Positions 61,733 to 64,000 of a stretch of 64,000 nt of DNA are shown here, piece after piece. Under the pieces are notes generated by a model. The model saw nothing but the letters and a program-made list of their open reading frames with translations. It had not been told where the DNA came from and made no database searches. The DNA is from Rhizobacter sp. (lineage in GTDB: Bacteria; Pseudomonadota; Gammaproteobacteria; Burkholderiales; Burkholderiaceae_C): positions 1 to 64,000 of the forward strand of contig JAJKJU010000006.1 in assembly GCA_021153565.1 (NCBI GenBank), in the 5' to 3' direction. The position numbers and the translations under genes are program-made. Position 1 is the stretch's first letter. The number at the start of each line of letters is the position of its first letter.

Positions 61733-63894
61733 AGTGCATGCAGGAGACAGGAATGACTGGCAATTGGGGGGCGCGAATACTCGCGCTAGTGGTGTGCCTT
61801 GGCGCGACGATTCCGGCGTGGGCGCAGAACGCGATCCAGTCGATCAACAGTAGCCAGCAAGCGGGCTCTGACATCATTCGCATTGAATTGGCTCAGCCGC
61901 TGGCCACGGTGCCCAACGGATTCACGGTACAGACGCCTCCGCGCGTTGCCATCGATCTTCCGGGCGTGACGAATGCGCTGGGCAAGTCGAGCGTTGACAT
62001 CAACCAGGGCAACCTGCGTTCGATCAACGTTGCGCAGTCGGGCGAGCGATCGCGCCTCGTGCTCAATCTCAAGCAGCCGGCGAACTATCAGGTCCAGTTG
62101 GAAGGCAAGATTCTTCTGGTTGTTCTTGCCGCCCCGACGGCGGCCCCTGTTGCCTCCGGTGCGGCGACCAGCAGTGAGCCGGTGCATTTCGCTGAGAGCC
62201 TGAATCGCTCGCCGGTGGCACTGCGCGACATCGACTTCCGCCGCGGGCCGGACGGTGCGGGCCGGCTTGTGGTCGATCTCCCGAGCAATCAGGTCGGCGT
62301 CGACATCCGTCAGCAAGGTCAGAGTCTCGTTGTCGAATTCCTGCGGTCAACCTTGCCCGACAACCTGCGTCGTCGTCTTGACGTCACAGACTTCGGCACT
62401 CCAGTGCAAACCGTCACTGCGACGCAAAGTGGCGACCGGGTTCGGCTGATCGTTGACCCTCGCGGTGCGTGGGAACACAGTGCCTATCAGAGCGACAACC
62501 AGTTCGTGCTTGAAGTGCGGCCGCAGAAGATCGACCCGAACAAGTTGACGCAGGGTCCTGGCTACTCTGGGGAAAAGCTGTCGCTCAATTTCCAGAACAT
62601 CGAAGTGCGTGCGCTGCTGCAAGTTATCGCCGACTTCACGAACTTCAACGTGGTGACGAGCGATTCTGTGACTGGCAATGTCACCTTGCGTTTGAAAGAC
62701 GTTCCTTGGGATCAGGCCCTCGACATCATTCTGCAGGCCAAGGGATTGGGACTGCGCAAGTCCGGCAATGTGATCTGGATCGCGCCCAAAGATGAACTCG
62801 CGGCGAAGGAAAAGGTCGACCTCGAAGCGAAGGCGCAGATTCTGGCGCTTGAGCCTGTGCGCACGCAGTCCTACCAGTTGAACTACACGAAGGCGGAAGA
62901 AGTGGCCAAGGGTCTGACCGGGCAGTCCACTGGGCAGAGCGGCGGCACGGCAAGCCGCATCTTGTCGCCACGCGGCAGCGTGATCTTCGAGACCCGAACG
63001 AATCAACTGTTCGTGAGCGACGTTCCGTCAAAGCTGGAAGAAATCCAGGCGATGATCACCAAGATCGACATCCCGGTTCGCCAAGTGTTGATCGAAGCAC
63101 GCATCGTCATCGCTGACGACAAGTTCGGGCGGTCGCTGGGCGTGAGGTTGGGAGGCTCCGACCTTCGTGGCCTTCGCGGAGGCACCCCTGGATACAGTAT
63201 CGGAGGCGACAACCGCGTCACCGTCGGCGGGAACATGAACGCTGTGGGAGCGCAGACACAGCAGACCACGGCGACATCGGTTCCCTTCACCGACACTCAG
63301 TTCGTGAATCTTCCTGCCACTGGGCAGAACAATTTTGATGCGGCCACGTTTGCGCTGTCGTTGTTCGGGGCATCGTCCAATCGTTTTCTGAACCTCGAGA
63401 TCTCGGCCCTGGAAGCTGATGGCAAGGGCAAGGTGGTTTCAAGCCCGCGCGTCATCACGGCCGATCAGGTCAAGGCCTTGATCGAACAGGGTGAAGAGCT
63501 TCCGTACCAGACTGCGACATCGAGCGTGGCCACGGCACTGCAGTTCCGCAAGGCGAACCTGCGACTCGAGGTGACGCCCCAAATTACGCCGGAAGGCAAC
63601 GTGATACTCGACGTCGACGTCAACAAGGACAGCGTGGGTCGTGTGACAGCAGCCGGCTTCGCGATTGATACCAAGCATGTGAAGACGCAGGTGCTGGTCG
63701 AGAACGGCGGCACGGTGGTGATCGGCGGTATCTTCGAGCAGACAGATCGGGAAGACATCACGAAGGTGCCGTTCTTGGGGGATGTTCCTTACTTGGGCAA
63801 CTTGTTCAAGACGAAGACAAAAACCTCGAACAAAACTGAATTGCTGATCTTCATCACGCCCAAGGTGGTGAGTGATCGTTCCGCTGCCCGCTGA
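61729..63894 (+). CDS. pilQ: Type IV pilus secretin PilQ
   Basis: AMIN domain region; VPFLGDVPYLGNLFKTKTKTSNKTELLIFITPKVV. Confidence 0.97.
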   Translation: MKCMQETGMTGNWGARILALVVCLGATIPAWAQNAIQSINSSQQAGSDIIRIELAQPLATVPNGFTVQTPPRVAIDLPGVTNALGKSSVDINQGNLRSINVAQSGERSRLVLNLKQPANYQVQLEGKILLVVLAAPTAAPVASGAATSSEPVHFAESLNRSPVALRDIDFRRGPDGAGRLVVDLPSNQVGVDIRQQGQSLVVEFLRSTLPDNLRRRLDVTDFGTPVQTVTATQSGDRVRLIVDPRGAWEHSAYQSDNQFVLEVRPQKIDPNKLTQGPGYSGEKLSLNFQNIEVRALLQVIADFTNFNVVTSDSVTGNVTLRLKDVPWDQALDIILQAKGLGLRKSGNVIWIAPKDELAAKEKVDLEAKAQILALEPVRTQSYQLNYTKAEEVAKGLTGQSTGQSGGTASRILSPRGSVIFETRTNQLFVSDVPSKLEEIQAMITKIDIPVRQVLIEARIVIADDKFGRSLGVRLGGSDLRGLRGGTPGYSIGGDNRVTVGGNMNAVGAQTQQTTATSVPFTDTQFVNLPATGQNNFDAATFALSLFGASSNRFLNLEISALEADGKGKVVSSPRVITADQVKALIEQGEELPYQTATSSVATALQFRKANLRLEVTPQITPEGNVILDVDVNKDSVGRVTAAGFAIDTKHVKTQVLVENGGTVVIGGIFEQTDREDITKVPFLGDVPYLGNLFKTKTKTSNKTELLIFITPKVVSDRSAAR

Positions 63895-63938
63895 TCGGCA
63901 ATTCGAATATCAACGCCCGACATAGAGTGAGGCTTCCG

Positions 63939-64000
63939 ATGAAGATCCTAAACTGGTTGACGGCGAGTCTTCTCACGATGACTCTTGCCGCCTGTGGTGG
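63939..64000 (+). CDS. Putative lipoprotein (partial, runs off window end)
   Basis: MKILNWLTASLLTMTLAACGG, lipobox LAAC. Confidence 0.55.
   Translation, partial: MKILNWLTASLLTMTLAACG

Overview
The window is a GC-rich betaproteobacterial (Burkholderiales, probably Comamonadaceae-like) chromosomal segment, mostly ordinary housekeeping genes. Main blocks, left to right: DUF484/dapF; panE, YbdK-type carboxylate-amine ligase and CPA2 antiporter; htpG; rplM-rpsI; bactofilin and erpA; anmK, M23 peptidase and tyrS; a CDF transporter and a frameshifted dtd; a LIV-type ABC transporter with two CoA-ligase genes and a divergent Crp/Fnr regulator; a type II secretion cluster (gspFEDNMLKJIHG with divergent gspC); cobT and ilvA; OsmC and coq7; two porins; an M20 amidohydrolase; lysA, lptM and cyaY; mrcA; and the type IV pilus operon pilMNOPQ. 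Three PEP-CTERM proteins are scattered through it. The most interesting structure is non-coding. (1) A dispersed, imperfectly palindromic ~165 bp MITE-like element has four copies (two full, one internally deleted, one half). It has a 19 bp terminal inverted repeat GAGGCTGAGAGTATTTCGA and is flanked by 3-bp TNA target-site duplications. (2) A putative intergenic sRNA or attenuator upstream of ilvA has its own promoter, a UCCUCUU-loop hairpin (anti-Shine-Dalgarno-like) and a perfect intrinsic terminator. Other points are a dtd frameshift, a dppB-like permease remnant, an Fnr/Crp-like dyad in the liv/ligase divergent promoter, a sigma32-like htpG promoter and a strong hairpin in the pilM leader. 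No tRNA, rRNA, CRISPR array, prophage or intact transposase was recognised. All calls come from reading the sequence and supplied ORFs; no searches were run.
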